35,240 nt of DNA from Bacteroidota bacterium. Its GTDB lineage: Bacteria; Bacteroidota; Ignavibacteria; Palsa-1295. Position 1 is the stretch's first letter. Every line of letters starts with the position of its first letter. The DNA is taken from NCBI GenBank assembly GCA_021825235.1, contig JAKAIL010000007.1, forward strand, positions 1-35,240, given 5' to 3'. The notes below the pieces were generated by a model that saw only the letters and a program-made list of their open reading frames with translations, was not told the DNA's origin and made no database searches. Made by a program: the position numbers and the translations under genes. Positions 8,950-21,400 of the stretch are shown piece after piece.

Positions 8950-11943
8950 TTAGTGCTGTAAATTCATCGTCTGGGTTTGGACGAAATTGCCCGCTTTCAG
9001 CGTGTAGTAGTAGGTGCCCGAGGGCAGGTGCGTGCCATCGAACATCGCCTGGTGCGGACCGGCATCGACCGTGCTGTTTACCAGCGTCTGAACCGCCTGG
9101 CCCAGCTCATTATAAACCACCAACGATACCACCGACTGCTGTGGCAGTGAGTAGTTGATCACCGTGGTCGCCGGGAACGGATTCGGGCTGTTGATGCTCA
9201 GCGAATAACCCGGAACGTTCGAACCGATTCCGTCCTGCTTTTCCGCAATGCGGACCTGCGTGATGCTCGAGTTGGAGATCGTCACGATGCCGTTGTTATC
9301 GGCCGTACCGAGCACGTTCCCGTTCATATCAGTGACCTGTACCGAACCATAGAGGTTCGTGAACTTCATCGTCACCGGGAAGGCCTTCGAATGAAGGTCC
9401 ATCACGTAGGAAGCATGATTGTAGCTCATGTTACCGCTGTTGGCGTCGAATCGCGCATCGAAGGAGCGGAAGTTAGCCGGCATTTCGAAGCGGGCTTCCG
9501 GAACCGTAGTCGTCGCCTGGCCGAAGTACAGGTCCTGACCATTGTCACTCGCATCCTGGACGAAGACATGGGTAAGTTCACCCAGGAGTTGCTCGCGAGG
9601 AGTTGTTTTGATGGTACTGGAACCCGGCTGCATAGCCACGCCGCCTGGCGGTGGTGCCGGCGTAGTTAGGTTAACGAATCCGGAGTGGTCCACTTTGATG
9701 AAGTAACCACGGCCGGGTGTAAAGAAGACTGTTTGGTCATAACCGTGCTGCGGCGTGAACTCCCACATCCATGGCGTGACACCATCGGTCGTGAGCAGGT
9801 TCGGTGGCGGTGCGCCTGGATTCGGCGTAAGTGTAAAGGTGGTCAGAGGATCGAGCAGACTACCCGGGCTGCTCGTTCCGCCGATGGTATTCCATCCCTG
9901 CGAAATGGCAACACCGCTATAGCTGTATGACTTGACACCAGCAACCGTTACATCGGTGCCGATGTAGTCGCCGTATCGAACCATGTATCCGCGCCCGAAC
10001 TGGAGCAGATTCGCCGGTGGCTGTTGCCAGCCACTCTGTGAGGTGTACAGGAATGGCGAAGTGACCGCGTGTGGGAAAATGACCGATGCATCCTCATTCG
10101 GAGGAACAACGGGAAGCGAAATGAGCGTCCAGCTATTCAGCTTGAGGAATGTTCCGATATTGGCAAGGGTCGCCGGTGTGTACTCGATAAAGAAGGAGTC
10201 GATCCGGTGATCGGAAATCGTGACGCACTCCATGCCGTTCTGGTCGAGTGTCGCGTTACGCAGATCGATGCCCTGCTCGCTTCCATTGAGGGTAAACTTC
10301 ATTACGATGCGTGCACCTGCGGGGAAATCCGCCGGATCGACGCAGACTTTTTCCGGATAACAATTGACATTGCCCGGATTGAAGATTACCTGATAGATAA
10401 TGGTGGTATCCGTGTTCGAAGAACGAATATCGCGAGTCATGCCAGCAAAATTCGGATCCTGGAATTCCGGATCCGCATTCGTATTGAGCGGCTTGAAGTA
10501 CGCATAGCATTGTCCGATGGACTGCCAGTACGCTACGTCCGCGTTGCTAAGGGTATCTTCGCCATAGAGCACATCGATACCATCCGTCGCACCGGGTCCG
10601 GTGCCGAACGTAATTGTATTCGAGCAGACCGGACTACAGCTATTGGTCAGGTTCAGACGAATGCCCGTTCCGCCCGGATTGGGTTCATTCGGTGAAGCCA
10701 GCTTGACAAAGCGTACTTTCAGTTTGAGCGGTGAATTCGATACTCCATCGCTTTGGAATGTAACGGTTGCATAGTACACTCCCGGCGCGCCGACTTTCGT
10801 CGGGTCCGCGGTTAGATAGAGATTGAGTACCGTACCACCAAAGGCTTTGGTGTAGTCAATCGCATCCCAGCCTAAGAACATGCTCTGCGAGCCGCCGGGC
10901 GAATTAAGGTTCACCGAAAGCCACGGCTGATCGGAGGTAACCGTGATATTATCAATTTCCGTATGACTGACGGCGTCATCGAACTGGAGCAGGCGCGTGA
11001 CCTGTCCGCCGGCGACGGTCGGATCATAGACCATATCCGGCATGAGCGAATCGTTAGCACCGCCCGCGCCGTCCAGCAAGGCAATCAGGTTGAGCGGCCG
11101 GAGTTCGAACGTCGGCTGATCGGTGATATCCACTTCGAGTTGACCGGTGTTGGTACCGCCAAAGGGACCAATACCGCCGCCGAAGTTGCCGTGGGTATAA
11201 TCAAAGCGCGGCATACCGACCGGATTGATAAGCGAATCGCCAACGTGATCGTTAAAGGTTGCGCTATCCAAATGCAAAATGTCGTTGACGTTTTGGCTTG
11301 GAATCGTACGGAAGCGGAGCCACAGCAAGATGCCATTGTGCTCGGAATAGCCGGTGTCGCCGCGCGACGCATAATTGTTGGCAAGCGGCACCTGGCTTGC
11401 ACCCGCAATGCGGATCACATGCTCGAAGGGGTTATTAATGTTGCCGGTGGACTGATCGCTGTACGTCACAAAAAAGGTCCGCGCAAGTCCGGTATCAAGC
11501 CGGGCCGTTACCGGGGCATTGTTGGAACCGTCCACGATGGACGGGCCGGTCATAACGATGGGCGAACCGTGTCCCGTATCGAGCTGCATCACCTGATTGT
11601 GATACCAGACCTGGAAACTGAAGCTCCGGATCGGCTCGAGGTGCTGGCCAAAGTGCTGGCCGTCATTGTTGCCAGGCGGCACAATGCCATTATTGTTGAA
11701 TGACGTATCTACCTCGTTGTAGACCCAAACCGGCACGAGGAAGTATCGCTCGCCATTACCCCCGGGTACGGGTACCCGCTGGATACCATCGTGCGGCGGA
11801 ACGCTGAAGTTCCGAAGGGATAATGTCGGATACATTCGAATCAGAGGATAGCTCTGACTACGGACCGGCGTCGTGAAACTGCCGAGTAGCACCAGGGCGA
11901 CAAGCAACGTTGCCGACGCCCATAAGCCGTATAGCTTGCGCAT
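8950..11943 (-). CDS. Large secreted protein, cohesin-like N-terminal region and FlgD/Por-type C-terminal sorting domain
   Basis: Signal peptide MRKLYGLWASATLLVALVLLGSFTTPVRSQ (ATG 11943); C-term SLSINSPNPFPATTVINYSLPQQSVVSLVVYNELGQAVQTLV...LPSGTYYYTLKAG. Confidence 0.85.
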   Translation of the reverse strand: MRKLYGLWASATLLVALVLLGSFTTPVRSQSYPLIRMYPTLSLRNFSVPPHDGIQRVPVPGGNGERYFLVPVWVYNEVDTSFNNNGIVPPGNNDGQHFGQHLEPIRSFSFQVWYHNQVMQLDTGHGSPIVMTGPSIVDGSNNAPVTARLDTGLARTFFVTYSDQSTGNINNPFEHVIRIAGASQVPLANNYASRGDTGYSEHNGILLWLRFRTIPSQNVNDILHLDSATFNDHVGDSLINPVGMPRFDYTHGNFGGGIGPFGGTNTGQLEVDITDQPTFELRPLNLIALLDGAGGANDSLMPDMVYDPTVAGGQVTRLLQFDDAVSHTEIDNITVTSDQPWLSVNLNSPGGSQSMFLGWDAIDYTKAFGGTVLNLYLTADPTKVGAPGVYYATVTFQSDGVSNSPLKLKVRFVKLASPNEPNPGGTGIRLNLTNSCSPVCSNTITFGTGPGATDGIDVLYGEDTLSNADVAYWQSIGQCYAYFKPLNTNADPEFQDPNFAGMTRDIRSSNTDTTIIYQVIFNPGNVNCYPEKVCVDPADFPAGARIVMKFTLNGSEQGIDLRNATLDQNGMECVTISDHRIDSFFIEYTPATLANIGTFLKLNSWTLISLPVVPPNEDASVIFPHAVTSPFLYTSQSGWQQPPANLLQFGRGYMVRYGDYIGTDVTVAGVKSYSYSGVAISQGWNTIGGTSSPGSLLDPLTTFTLTPNPGAPPPNLLTTDGVTPWMWEFTPQHGYDQTVFFTPGRGYFIKVDHSGFVNLTTPAPPPGGVAMQPGSSTIKTTPREQLLGELTHVFVQDASDNGQDLYFGQATTTVPEARFEMPANFRSFDARFDANSGNMSYNHASYVMDLHSKAFPVTMKFTNLYGSVQVTDMNGNVLGTADNNGIVTISNSSITQVRIAEKQDGIGSNVPGYSLSINSPNPFPATTVINYSLPQQSVVSLVVYNELGQAVQTLVNSTVDAGPHQAMFDGTHLPSGTYYYTLKAGNFVQTQTMNLQH

Positions 11944-12055
11944 GGCCTTATTCTCCTTAATTGTAAAATTGTTAGGGTTCATCATACCTGACAACTAATT
12001 CGTTATTAAAAACTTTGTTACACCCCCGAAGGGGAAATTTTCATTCTCTCTATGG

Positions 12056-13258
12056 CTATCGCTCGATCGCGAGTACCTGCTCTTCTTCCACGGCTCCGCT
12101 CGAACTCCGAACGATCACGTGATAGATTCCGCTCGGTATCGCCGATGGTATTGCCCACGCGACGGACCGTCCCTTCCATTCGTACAGAAGCCTTCCCAGC
12201 ATATCGTAAATACCGATCGTGGAATGACGGGTTGCGTCCTCGATGTGCACTTCCGTGTTCGCCGGATTCGGATCGATATTCACGTGCTGTCCCGGAGCCG
12301 CTGCTTGCGCTACGGCATCGGGCAGCGTCCCTGCCATGCAGATCTCATTTCCCAGGTAGATCGTGTTACCGATCCATCCCATCGAATCTGCCGGCCGGAA
12401 CGATACATCACTAAGCTCGGTGCAGATGGAATCTAATCCCACCAGCGCCACAAAGGATGCCGTGCCCACCGTGTCCCCTCCTGTAATCACCCCGGAAGGT
12501 GCTCGGAGCCAAGCCCGCACTTGCTGGCGGCCAATCGGTACTGCCATGCTCGTTGTCGAATCGTCCAGAATTGCGGGCGAAACGCTCAGCCGCTGAAGGG
12601 AGAGCACCGTGCTATCATACGAAAACGACAATAGCGCCCGTTGCACGTTTGCGCTCGATATATTCGATACGATGATCGGTAAATCGAACCCGACAGAGTC
12701 CGGGCTATATCCCGACGTTACTCCATGCACCGAAACCGGCGGTGTGCTTAGCACGACGTGTCCTGCATTCGACTTTGCGCGAATCCATCCATCCTGGCGA
12801 ATTACGTTATCGACATTTTCGGAGGCATCGAACAAAGGGAATGTTAGGTCCCAATGCAGGAACGCGGTGTCGGCAAGCCGTGGATTGACCCGGAATCGAA
12901 TGCGAAGGAGCACAGGATTCGTCGTGTCAATTTCCGATTGGCCCAGCGCCGTAATGCCTAAGTGGCTGGGCGTTGTATCGAAGAGCATCGCCGATGCCGT
13001 CCCGTCCAGATCGTATCCGATCGGAAGGATTTCCGACGAGTCATAGCGAAAGCGCAATTGAACATAGTCAATGTTGTGAGGATGCGTCGAAGTGAATGTA
13101 TAATACACATTCACAGTAACCGTATCACTCGCTCCAACCGTCACGGTATCGAACCATGCACGGAAGACGTTTTGCGCATCTGCCCGCTCCACCAGGAGTC
13201 CGCTTAGCACGGAACCAACGAGAAGCACCGTTGAAAGTAGCCTCATCGTCTTAGCCAT
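12056..13258 (-). CDS. Secreted protein with two cohesin-like domains and sorting domain
   Basis: Signal peptide MAKTMRLLSTVLLVGSVLSGLLVERADAQ; VQLRFRYDSSEILPIGYDLDGT... and ALLSFSYDSTVLSLQRLSVSPAIL... cohesin-like strands; C-term IDPNPANTEVHIEDATRHSTIGIYDMLGRLLYEW...IPSGIYHVIV. Confidence 0.8.
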   Translation of the reverse strand: MAKTMRLLSTVLLVGSVLSGLLVERADAQNVFRAWFDTVTVGASDTVTVNVYYTFTSTHPHNIDYVQLRFRYDSSEILPIGYDLDGTASAMLFDTTPSHLGITALGQSEIDTTNPVLLRIRFRVNPRLADTAFLHWDLTFPLFDASENVDNVIRQDGWIRAKSNAGHVVLSTPPVSVHGVTSGYSPDSVGFDLPIIVSNISSANVQRALLSFSYDSTVLSLQRLSVSPAILDDSTTSMAVPIGRQQVRAWLRAPSGVITGGDTVGTASFVALVGLDSICTELSDVSFRPADSMGWIGNTIYLGNEICMAGTLPDAVAQAAAPGQHVNIDPNPANTEVHIEDATRHSTIGIYDMLGRLLYEWKGRSVAWAIPSAIPSGIYHVIVRSSSGAVEEEQVLAIER

Positions 13259-13313
13259 AGATTTTCAAAGAACGCGGTTCGTTGGGCCGCGCAGTACGCG
13301 GCCCGTTCGAAAC

Positions 13314-15278
13314 TTAGCGAATGACCTGCATCTTCTCCGTCTTGGTGAAGTCCGGGGTCACAAGCTGATAGTAGTAAAGTCCACTGGAAACTTCATTTCC
13401 GTTTGCATCGCGGCCATCCCAGGTAACGGTGTTCTCACCGGCCGTGCGGCCTTCGCCGGAAACCAGCGTGCGCACTTCGTGACCGAGCATATCGTAGATG
13501 CGGAGCGTCACGACTTCCGGCGTAGCCAGCATGAAGGGAATCGTCGTCTCGCCAGAGGCAGAGACCACGAACGGATTCGGCACATTCTGATCGAGCGAAC
13601 TCGCGACGGTTGCGCTTTCCGCGCCAAGCTTGAGTGCTACGTGCGATGCCGGCACGCCCTCATCGTTGACTTTTACATTGGTCATATCGAAGCTGGCGCT
13701 GGTATTGGCGGGATTCAGGAACTCGAGATAGGCAAGCGTCTGCCCATCGGTGAAGGTGCCGCTTGTTGCAAGGGCAATGCGACCCAGTTTCACGTTCGAG
13801 GCGACGAGCGTTCCACTCGGAGCGCGCGTTCCCACAAATTCGAGCCCGCTTGCCGCGAGGCCCTTTAAGTTCATTGCCACCGAGAGCGGCCCATTGACCT
13901 CGCCGTGTACCACGATCGGCACCAGCAGGGTAGAACCGTCCGTCTGGATATTCGAAACGTCCGCGCTGATACCGGACACATCGGTGGTATGAATGTCCGC
14001 CGCTTTATAGCCGGGAACCGGTAACGGCATCGGCCACGGAAGCTCCGCAAGTTTGCCGGCCAGATACATCATGATGTACGCGGCATCGTACGGAGTGGTA
14101 AAGTAGAAATACGTACCGAAGTTAGGATCGAGCTGGTTTGGATGGAACACGCCCTGCGCATCATGATAGCCGCGACCATCATGGTTGGCATCGCCGTGGA
14201 ATGCCGCGCGTCCTTCAATGGAATCGAGCGGTATGTCGTTGGAACTCGCCTCGAGGATCAGCATAGCATCCTGGAGCGAAACGAACAAGCTCTGGTTCTG
14301 GCGGACCTGCATGTTCGGGCTGTTCGATTGCAGCAGCATCACATCGCCATCACCCCACTGATTGAGCAAAGCGATACCATTCGGCACGAGCTGGATCGCG
14401 CGGCCCGGTAAGCACAGGTCAGGATTGATCGCCGGATTCTGGCTGGAACCAGCCGTCGGCGGCCAGCAGGAAGTGCGGGTTACCGTATTGTAGCGGACGG
14501 AATCGAGATTGTCCGACGTGTACAGTGCATTGATGTGCGTGAATCCAGCGGAGTCGTTCGCGCCGACCACCGCACCGACCGTTTGTACGGTCCCGTTGGT
14601 ACCGATTGGCCCATACTGGAACTCGAACGTGGCACGATCGTCCGGAGCAGCCATATCGTAGGCTTTCGGATTTTCGCGAATGATGAACTGGAAAGACGCG
14701 ATCGAATTCGGGTTTGTCTTATCGTTGATGTTCAGATTCGTCCATTCGACCGTGAAGGTATGGATAAACTTGAACGGCAGGGAGTTCGGATCGACCGTGG
14801 CTGCAGGCACGGATGTCGTCTTATACGAAATTCTCGACGGTGTGTAGCCCGGTTCGGTGGTACGATAATAATGGTCGCCCCAGTATGGTGCCAAGCAATT
14901 GTTTGGCAGGACCGAGCTGAACATGTTGTTATTATTGGCCGGCGTGACCGGGATGGGTTGCGTTCCAAGCGTTACCCAGCCATTGACGTTCACGTTGACC
15001 GTGCTATACTCGTTGCCGTTATAGCTGAAATTAAAACCGGTCGGGATGCTGTCAGCCGTGCCGTCATCCGGATCGGGCTGTCCCGAGAAGTTAAGAAATG
15101 ACGTGACCGGGATAAGCGTGGCACCGGCTAACGGGTTGTAAAACTCGTTGACCACCTGGACCGTGTAATTGCCCCAAACCGGCTGTACGCCTAATTGGGC
15201 GCTTGCCCGTTGCGCCAGGCCAAAGACTCCGAAAGCGAGCGCGGCCAGCGCGAGGAAAAACCGTTGATAAAGTTTCAT
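13314..15278 (-). CDS. Secreted protein with dockerin-like segment, cohesin-like domain and FlgD Ig-like C-terminus
   Basis: Signal peptide MKLYQRFFLALAALAFGVFGLAQRASAQ; GDANHDG...YDAAYIMMYLAGKL (dockerin-like, about 14045-14197); VPIVVHGEVNGPLSVAMNLKGLAASGLEFVGTRAPSG... (cohesin-like); TLRIYDMLGHEVRTLVSGEGRTAGENTVTWDGRDANGNEVSSGLYYYQL. Confidence 0.82.
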   Translation of the reverse strand: MKLYQRFFLALAALAFGVFGLAQRASAQLGVQPVWGNYTVQVVNEFYNPLAGATLIPVTSFLNFSGQPDPDDGTADSIPTGFNFSYNGNEYSTVNVNVNGWVTLGTQPIPVTPANNNNMFSSVLPNNCLAPYWGDHYYRTTEPGYTPSRISYKTTSVPAATVDPNSLPFKFIHTFTVEWTNLNINDKTNPNSIASFQFIIRENPKAYDMAAPDDRATFEFQYGPIGTNGTVQTVGAVVGANDSAGFTHINALYTSDNLDSVRYNTVTRTSCWPPTAGSSQNPAINPDLCLPGRAIQLVPNGIALLNQWGDGDVMLLQSNSPNMQVRQNQSLFVSLQDAMLILEASSNDIPLDSIEGRAAFHGDANHDGRGYHDAQGVFHPNQLDPNFGTYFYFTTPYDAAYIMMYLAGKLAELPWPMPLPVPGYKAADIHTTDVSGISADVSNIQTDGSTLLVPIVVHGEVNGPLSVAMNLKGLAASGLEFVGTRAPSGTLVASNVKLGRIALATSGTFTDGQTLAYLEFLNPANTSASFDMTNVKVNDEGVPASHVALKLGAESATVASSLDQNVPNPFVVSASGETTIPFMLATPEVVTLRIYDMLGHEVRTLVSGEGRTAGENTVTWDGRDANGNEVSSGLYYYQLVTPDFTKTEKMQVIR

Positions 15279-15342
15279 GGGTCTGATACTCCTGAAAAGT
15301 TGTCCTATAAACACTTTTGAATGATTGCTCTCCACTGAGCAG

Positions 15343-15393
15343 CTTTCGGCGGCTCCGGAAGACTTCTTAAATAATCTCCGAAGCCGCCAAAAG
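15343..15393 (-). terminator. Hairpin downstream of the 15401-21544 gene; probable terminator
   Basis: 17-nt arms 15343-15359 (CTTTCGGCGGCTCCGGA) and 15377-15393 (TCCGAAGCCGCCAAAAG), two non-Watson-Crick positions, 8 bp past the stop codon. Confidence 0.6.
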
Positions 15394-15400
15394 TTACACC

Positions 15401-18400
15401 TTAATGTGCGTTTCTAACGAGCGACATATTCACGGTCGCGTTGAACGTGCCGGCCGACATGTGCGCGATATATGCGCCATCCGGTACGGCCGCACCCGAT
15501 TCATCCATTCCATCCCACGTTACAGGATAGGAACCTGGATCGAGCTGCTCGTTGACGAGCGTGCGCACCAGCGTGCCCTTGGCATCGTATATATCGATGC
15601 GTACATTCGAGCGGTGCGCGACGGAGAAGTTCAGCGTCGTGGTACCTGCGAATGGGTTCGGGTAGTTCGGTTCGAGCGCGAAGACCGGCTGTGCCGAACC
15701 CGTTCCGACACCGGAGCTGGCCGGCACGAAGACGATGAGTGCATTCGTCAGGCCCTGGTCGCGAATCTGCAGGCACAGCGAGTCCGAACTGATGCGCGTC
15801 AGCGTGTACAGGCTATTATCGATATTGGCTGCGCCAGTGGCCATGTCAATATTGAATTCCTGCGTATTGACCGGATTTCTCAGGTAGAAATGTCCGGTCT
15901 TATACGTACCCGACAGGCTGCTCGTATCCATGCACGAGGAGTTCCAGCAAATATTGACCGGATAGAGGCTTCCCGCGCCGCCCGCTTCGTTACCCGGCTG
16001 GAACTGGACCTGCCAGGTGAGCAAGGCATTCGGATTTGCATTGCTGCGGACGTCCACCGTGGAACCTTCGAGCTGGCCGCCAATCGGCAGAATCCAGCGT
16101 GCATCGAAGGCGCTCTTCGGCGGAGCCGGAGCAGTTTCGAATTCGCAATACACGATGTCCAGCGAATCGGTACCGAACTGGCCTGCACCGAAGCAGAGAC
16201 GCTTGATGTCCTGCAATGGATGGAGTTCCGTCACGGCATTGGATACCCAAATCGAGCATTCGAAGGCCGGCTGAGCACCCAGGTGTACCGGGTAGGTCAG
16301 CGTGTCGGTAGCGCCGGAGGCATCGGTAACCTTCAGGCGTACATACTCTGGCTGGATCGTCGTGCTATTGAACCAGTCTTGCGATTCGTTGTACTCGCCG
16401 CAGACGTTCAGTTTCATCGTGTCGGTTGCCAGGCGCCCGTTGATGGTCGTGCTGTCGTTCAAGGCGAACTTCACCGTTACACGCGGATCGAGCGACGATA
16501 CCGTCAGCGTATCCGCACCGCACGGACCCCTGAGGAGATCGCGGTCATAGACGAAGGCGCTGTCGCACCATGCTGTACCGTTCGTCACGCACATCTCGCC
16601 CGGACCCTTCACGAAGAAGGGCGGATGGTTCACGGAATCGACCGGCAATCCGAATTTCTTCCATGTTGCCACGCAACCCGTGATTACCTGACCAGGCACA
16701 TACGATCCATCGGTTACGAGTACTTCCACCGAATCTTCGCCGCAAATCGTCTGCAAGCGCGGAGCATCGGTATCACCCGGGGTTCCGGTAAGCACACCCG
16801 AATACGGATCGATCGAGAGCCATTTCGGTGTGGTACCAATAAGCGTGTCTGGCGTGCCGATTTCCGGCGAACCATCTGGCTTTTCGCCAACCTGGTGCGG
16901 CACATCGTGATAGACAAGCGCCGTGTCGCCTAAGTAGATCAGGTGATAGGTAAAGTACTGAGTCGGGTTCGGATCCTGAACGATGATGCGCTCGATAGAA
17001 TCCGGGTTCTGGAAGTTCAGGCTATAATCCTGGCCTTCGCGTGCCGTGTCCAACAGGGTGTTGGTGATGGTCGGCACGAAGAGAATCGGCACCTCCCAAC
17101 GATTGAGTGTCTTGCCTGTATGGCCATCGTTTGCTTCGACACCGACGATGGTATCGAGATTCAACTCGCCATTGACCTGCGGATTCGGCAGGAGATATGG
17201 TCCCTGGCCATTCTGGCCGGTGGAAACCGCCGTAAGCGAATCCAAGCGGACGTGGATGATACCACGCGTCTTGAAGTTCGGATCGGTGCTATCGATCGGC
17301 ACATAGATTCCGCCGCGCGGCTCGACCATCCAGGAGGGCTGGGTCGCGAAATCATAGCTGGTACGTCCATAGCGGAAGTCCCATGCGGGATGCATAGACT
17401 TATCGAGCGATGTTGCCGGTGGCAGCATCTCAGCAGCCGCGGCGGAATCCTCGAGCTCGTCGTCGGTCTGCAGATCGACATCATAGCGGAGTGAATCCGC
17501 AAGGATGGCGCTATTGCACGCCACGCTGAACGGCTGGAAGACCGGCAGGCTATCCATGACCACGATACGGAAGTGATAGGTGGCCGTGGACGAGTGGACA
17601 CAAAGCGTGTCCGGGTTCGCCATAGTCGTATCCGGCGTCCTTGCGCAGTTCATGCTCGGTGGGAATACCCACATGCTGAGTGCAAGGCTGTCCGGTCCGA
17701 GTGCTCCAGGGAATCCCTGAAGCAATCCGGACTCCGAAGTGAAGTTCGGCGGGAAGTTGGTAAGCGTTGCCGTTACACCTTCGCCGCCCGGCACCACGTC
17801 CGGATTGTGCGGAGTGCCACTGAGCAGCACATAGCCATTGGACCCCGTAATATTCTGGTTATAAATCACGGTCTGCTTCAACCAGTGATTCAGGCGGACA
17901 TGCGCACGGACGGAATCGGCCGCGGCAGCCGTGTACGTATTACCGGGTTGTCCGGGAACCGGCGAACCTACGGCAGGAATGACATCGCCCTTGAAGAGGT
18001 CCGGTGTTACCGATATCGCAAGCTGCGTATAGTTACCCGGATTGAAGAGGAATCGCGGATCGTAGAACTGATTCACATCGTAGCCCGCCACGCGGAAGAG
18101 TGTGTGCGCGGCATCGCTCGCATCATAATTCACGTCCTCATGCACAAACCGAACGTTCGGGTTATAGGAATCGGAGGCAAGCTGCGGCACATCGGCCACA
18201 AAAGCCGGCGGCAGCACATCGCCGATGGTGAACTGGAGGCCATGCGCAATCGCGTAGGCCGGTCCATATTTCCAAAGCTCGGTGCGGCTGATGACAAGGA
18301 TATTGTCACCCGGGCGGACCGGAAGTGTATGATACCGCTCGCCGGCATACCACTTCGAAATAGCGGGGATGCCTTCATGGCAGATGCTATCGCCCGGCGT

Positions 18401-21400
18401 AGAGCCGTTGAAGTCTGCAAGGCTGAGCGAATACTCGCGGCCATGGAGGGCGGCGCTGTCTTCGAGCATCGAAGCGCGCTGGACTTCCGCAAAGGTCATC
18501 GTGGACGGACGGAGCAGCGAGTATGTGTAGAGCGCTTGCTCACGCAGGGTTGGATGACGTTCGGTAATTGAAGAATCCGGCACGAAGTCGAGGCGTCCCT
18601 GATAAATCTGCTGAGCGTCACTGGTACCTTCAGCCGCTTTGGTCTCCTTCAGATTGACGCGGACGAATTCGTTCGTGGTCGTATTGAAGACCATGAATAC
18701 CGTATAGTTCCGCGCGTAATCGTCGCGGTTGGAATCTGCAATCGGAACATCGGCCTGCAGGAAGAGCGGATAGCCAATGGGATGCGGTCCCTGGAAGTCT
18801 GCCTGATACAGATCGATCTTGTTGACATAGGTCGGGTCCATATCGAAAATGTTCCGTGTGTACCGGTGCATCGAGGTAATCTGGTCCGGCAAACCGAGCG
18901 CAAACGCTTCGGCCGGGGCCAGACGATTGTTCGAATAATCGGCCACCTTCATATCGGTACCATGATCGAAGAGATCGTAGATACGGCCTTCCATCAGGAG
19001 CGTATCGGGAACCGTGCCAATGGTTACCGGCTGATAGGCAATTGGCGGATTGCTGTTCGGCTCGTAGATATTCGCGAAGCAACTCTTGTAGTAATCAACG
19101 AAGAAAGTTTGCTGCTGGGCACCAGTTGGCGGGTTGATCTCGGTGATCACCATGGGTCCCGTCTCGCCCCAGAAGTTTCCACGGAGCGTATCGGCACCGC
19201 TGACGCCCACGATGGTCGAGACCGGCAGGCGCAGGGTGTAACGGGCTACGTTATCGTAGATTGCATCGCCGCGCGAGTTCGACTCGTACGAGGGAAGCGG
19301 ACCTTCGAAGTCTGCCCATACGGTTGCACCCGCATTTGGATCGCCGGGATTGGAAACACCGGTCGAATCCAGATCGACGTTCGCCGAAGAGGGCGAAGTT
19401 GCAAGGTTATTGGCAATCAGACTTAGGTTCGACATAAACTTAAAGTCGTACCGGTCGCACCAGATAGCCGAACCGGAGTATGCCGTATCGCTCTCGAAGC
19501 GGACCTGACTTAAGAAGGTCGAATCGTGCGGAGTAATAATGTTCGCCGGATCGCTGGTAATCTGGACATAGAGTCCGCCGCCACGGCCATGAGCCGTTCC
19601 GGGGGTTGCAGGATTGTAGTTGTACAATAATGCGGAGTCCGGACCAAGTTCGGCGCGGTTGCCAATGAATCGTGTAAGTTCACGCTGATCGAACGGATAG
19701 ATACTGGCGCCTGCAAAGGTATCGCGCGGCGTGGTTACGTCATGCGCGTTATACTCGTTGTCTGCAAAATAGCGGTTGATCGGCACCTGATTACCGGCCG
19801 CAACGCCATCTTCGATATCGACGGCACCACCATTACCACCAACGACGAAGTTGTGGTTGTATTCGGTTGCGAACGTAGAATCGCGCAAGCCGACGAATTC
19901 CGCACCTCCACCGATGACGCCCATACCATAGAGCGTACCGCGGTTTACACCGCCGGTGGGGTTCAGGCGCGGATCGAATGGATTAACGCTATTATCTATA
20001 TGCCAGGAGCGGCGCTCGACTAAATCCGGTGTACCGCCGGAGAATGCATCGAGGAAAATACTGCCGCCGCCAATACCGGCAACGTTATTCGAAAACTCTA
20101 CGCGAAGTTCGACCGCGTACGGCCCACCTGGCCACGGGAAGTCCGCTGGCGCGAGATAGCCTTTGATATACACTTTATTCGGCGAGTAGATCGCGCCACC
20201 TTCCATGTAAGCGATGTTACCATCGAACCAGATCTTGCCGGAATCACGAATGGGGCCGACAAAGTGTTCGGCATCCACATTCAGCCGGGCAGCGGGAACG
20301 CCATAGGCATTCACCGGCGGCATATCCATGTGGATGGCGCCACCGATACCGGCAACGTTACCACGGAATGTGGCGGTCTTAAGAATGGCAAGACCGGGAA
20401 GACGGTCGGTAACGGACCCGTTCGAAGTCTGGCTCGGATTGCCGGAGTAGGCATTGACGGCGATCGCGCCACCCCAGGTATTGGCATCGTAATACTCGAC
20501 AGCAGAATCCGTATTGAACGTACCCTGCATCAGCACGAGCGCCGAGTTCGAACCGACATAAATCGCACCGCCTTCGGCATAGGAAAGATGTACCGTCGAG
20601 CCACCCACGATAGCTGTATTATCGAACGTATTATCGGCCGAGCAACGCTCGAAGAGTTCTACGTCCTGAGCGGCGGCAAAGTTTACGGGATTTGACGGTG
20701 TGCCAGTCGTAAAGGCATTGTCGCCGAGATACGCGGTCACGAAATCGGAGGCGTTGTAGCTCGCGCTATTCGAAGCCATGTAGATGGCGCCGCCCAAGGC
20801 ATAGTTGCTCACCGGCGCCGTCGTCTCGTAATTCTCTACGCGCGTATCGCGGATCGTGAGCAAACACACCTGGCGATTCTGAAGCGCCAAGCGTCCATCG
20901 TCCGGAACCGGGAATCCGGCTGGCGACTGAAGGAATGCAAATGCGCCGCCGGCGAAAGAAGCCTGACAGCTATCGACGATAGCATCGTAGATGAAGGTGT
21001 TATGTGAGAATGTCGCGATACAGGCACCAACGCCGTTGACCGCGGCATTCATCTGCGTGTTGAACACAGCATCCGTCGGATCGAGGAAGGGATTGTACAG
21101 CAGCGTTACATCGACTGTATTGCGCTTCCGGAAATCAACGAAGCGGACGTTGGCAAAATAGGCCGAGTCCGAATTCGGAAGTACAATGATATGGCCCCAT
21201 TCATGGGAGTTGGCATCCACGGGCATACCTCGGAAGAGAATCCGGCGGTTGAGCCCCGTGTATCCATTGGCGATGAGTTTGCCGCCAGCGGAGTCGATAA
21301 TGCGGCTGTTCGGAAGGAACCACACTTCGGCACCTTCGTCGATCTTCAGTTCAGCACCCGACGCGATGTCGAAGTTGCCCGAAATCTGATAGATCGTATC

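Noticed and set aside
15404-16933. 509-aa plus-strand ORF antisense to the giant secreted protein
   Set aside because: Arg/Ile-rich shadow translation with no domain-like motif; the opposite strand has signal peptide, repeats and sorting domain.
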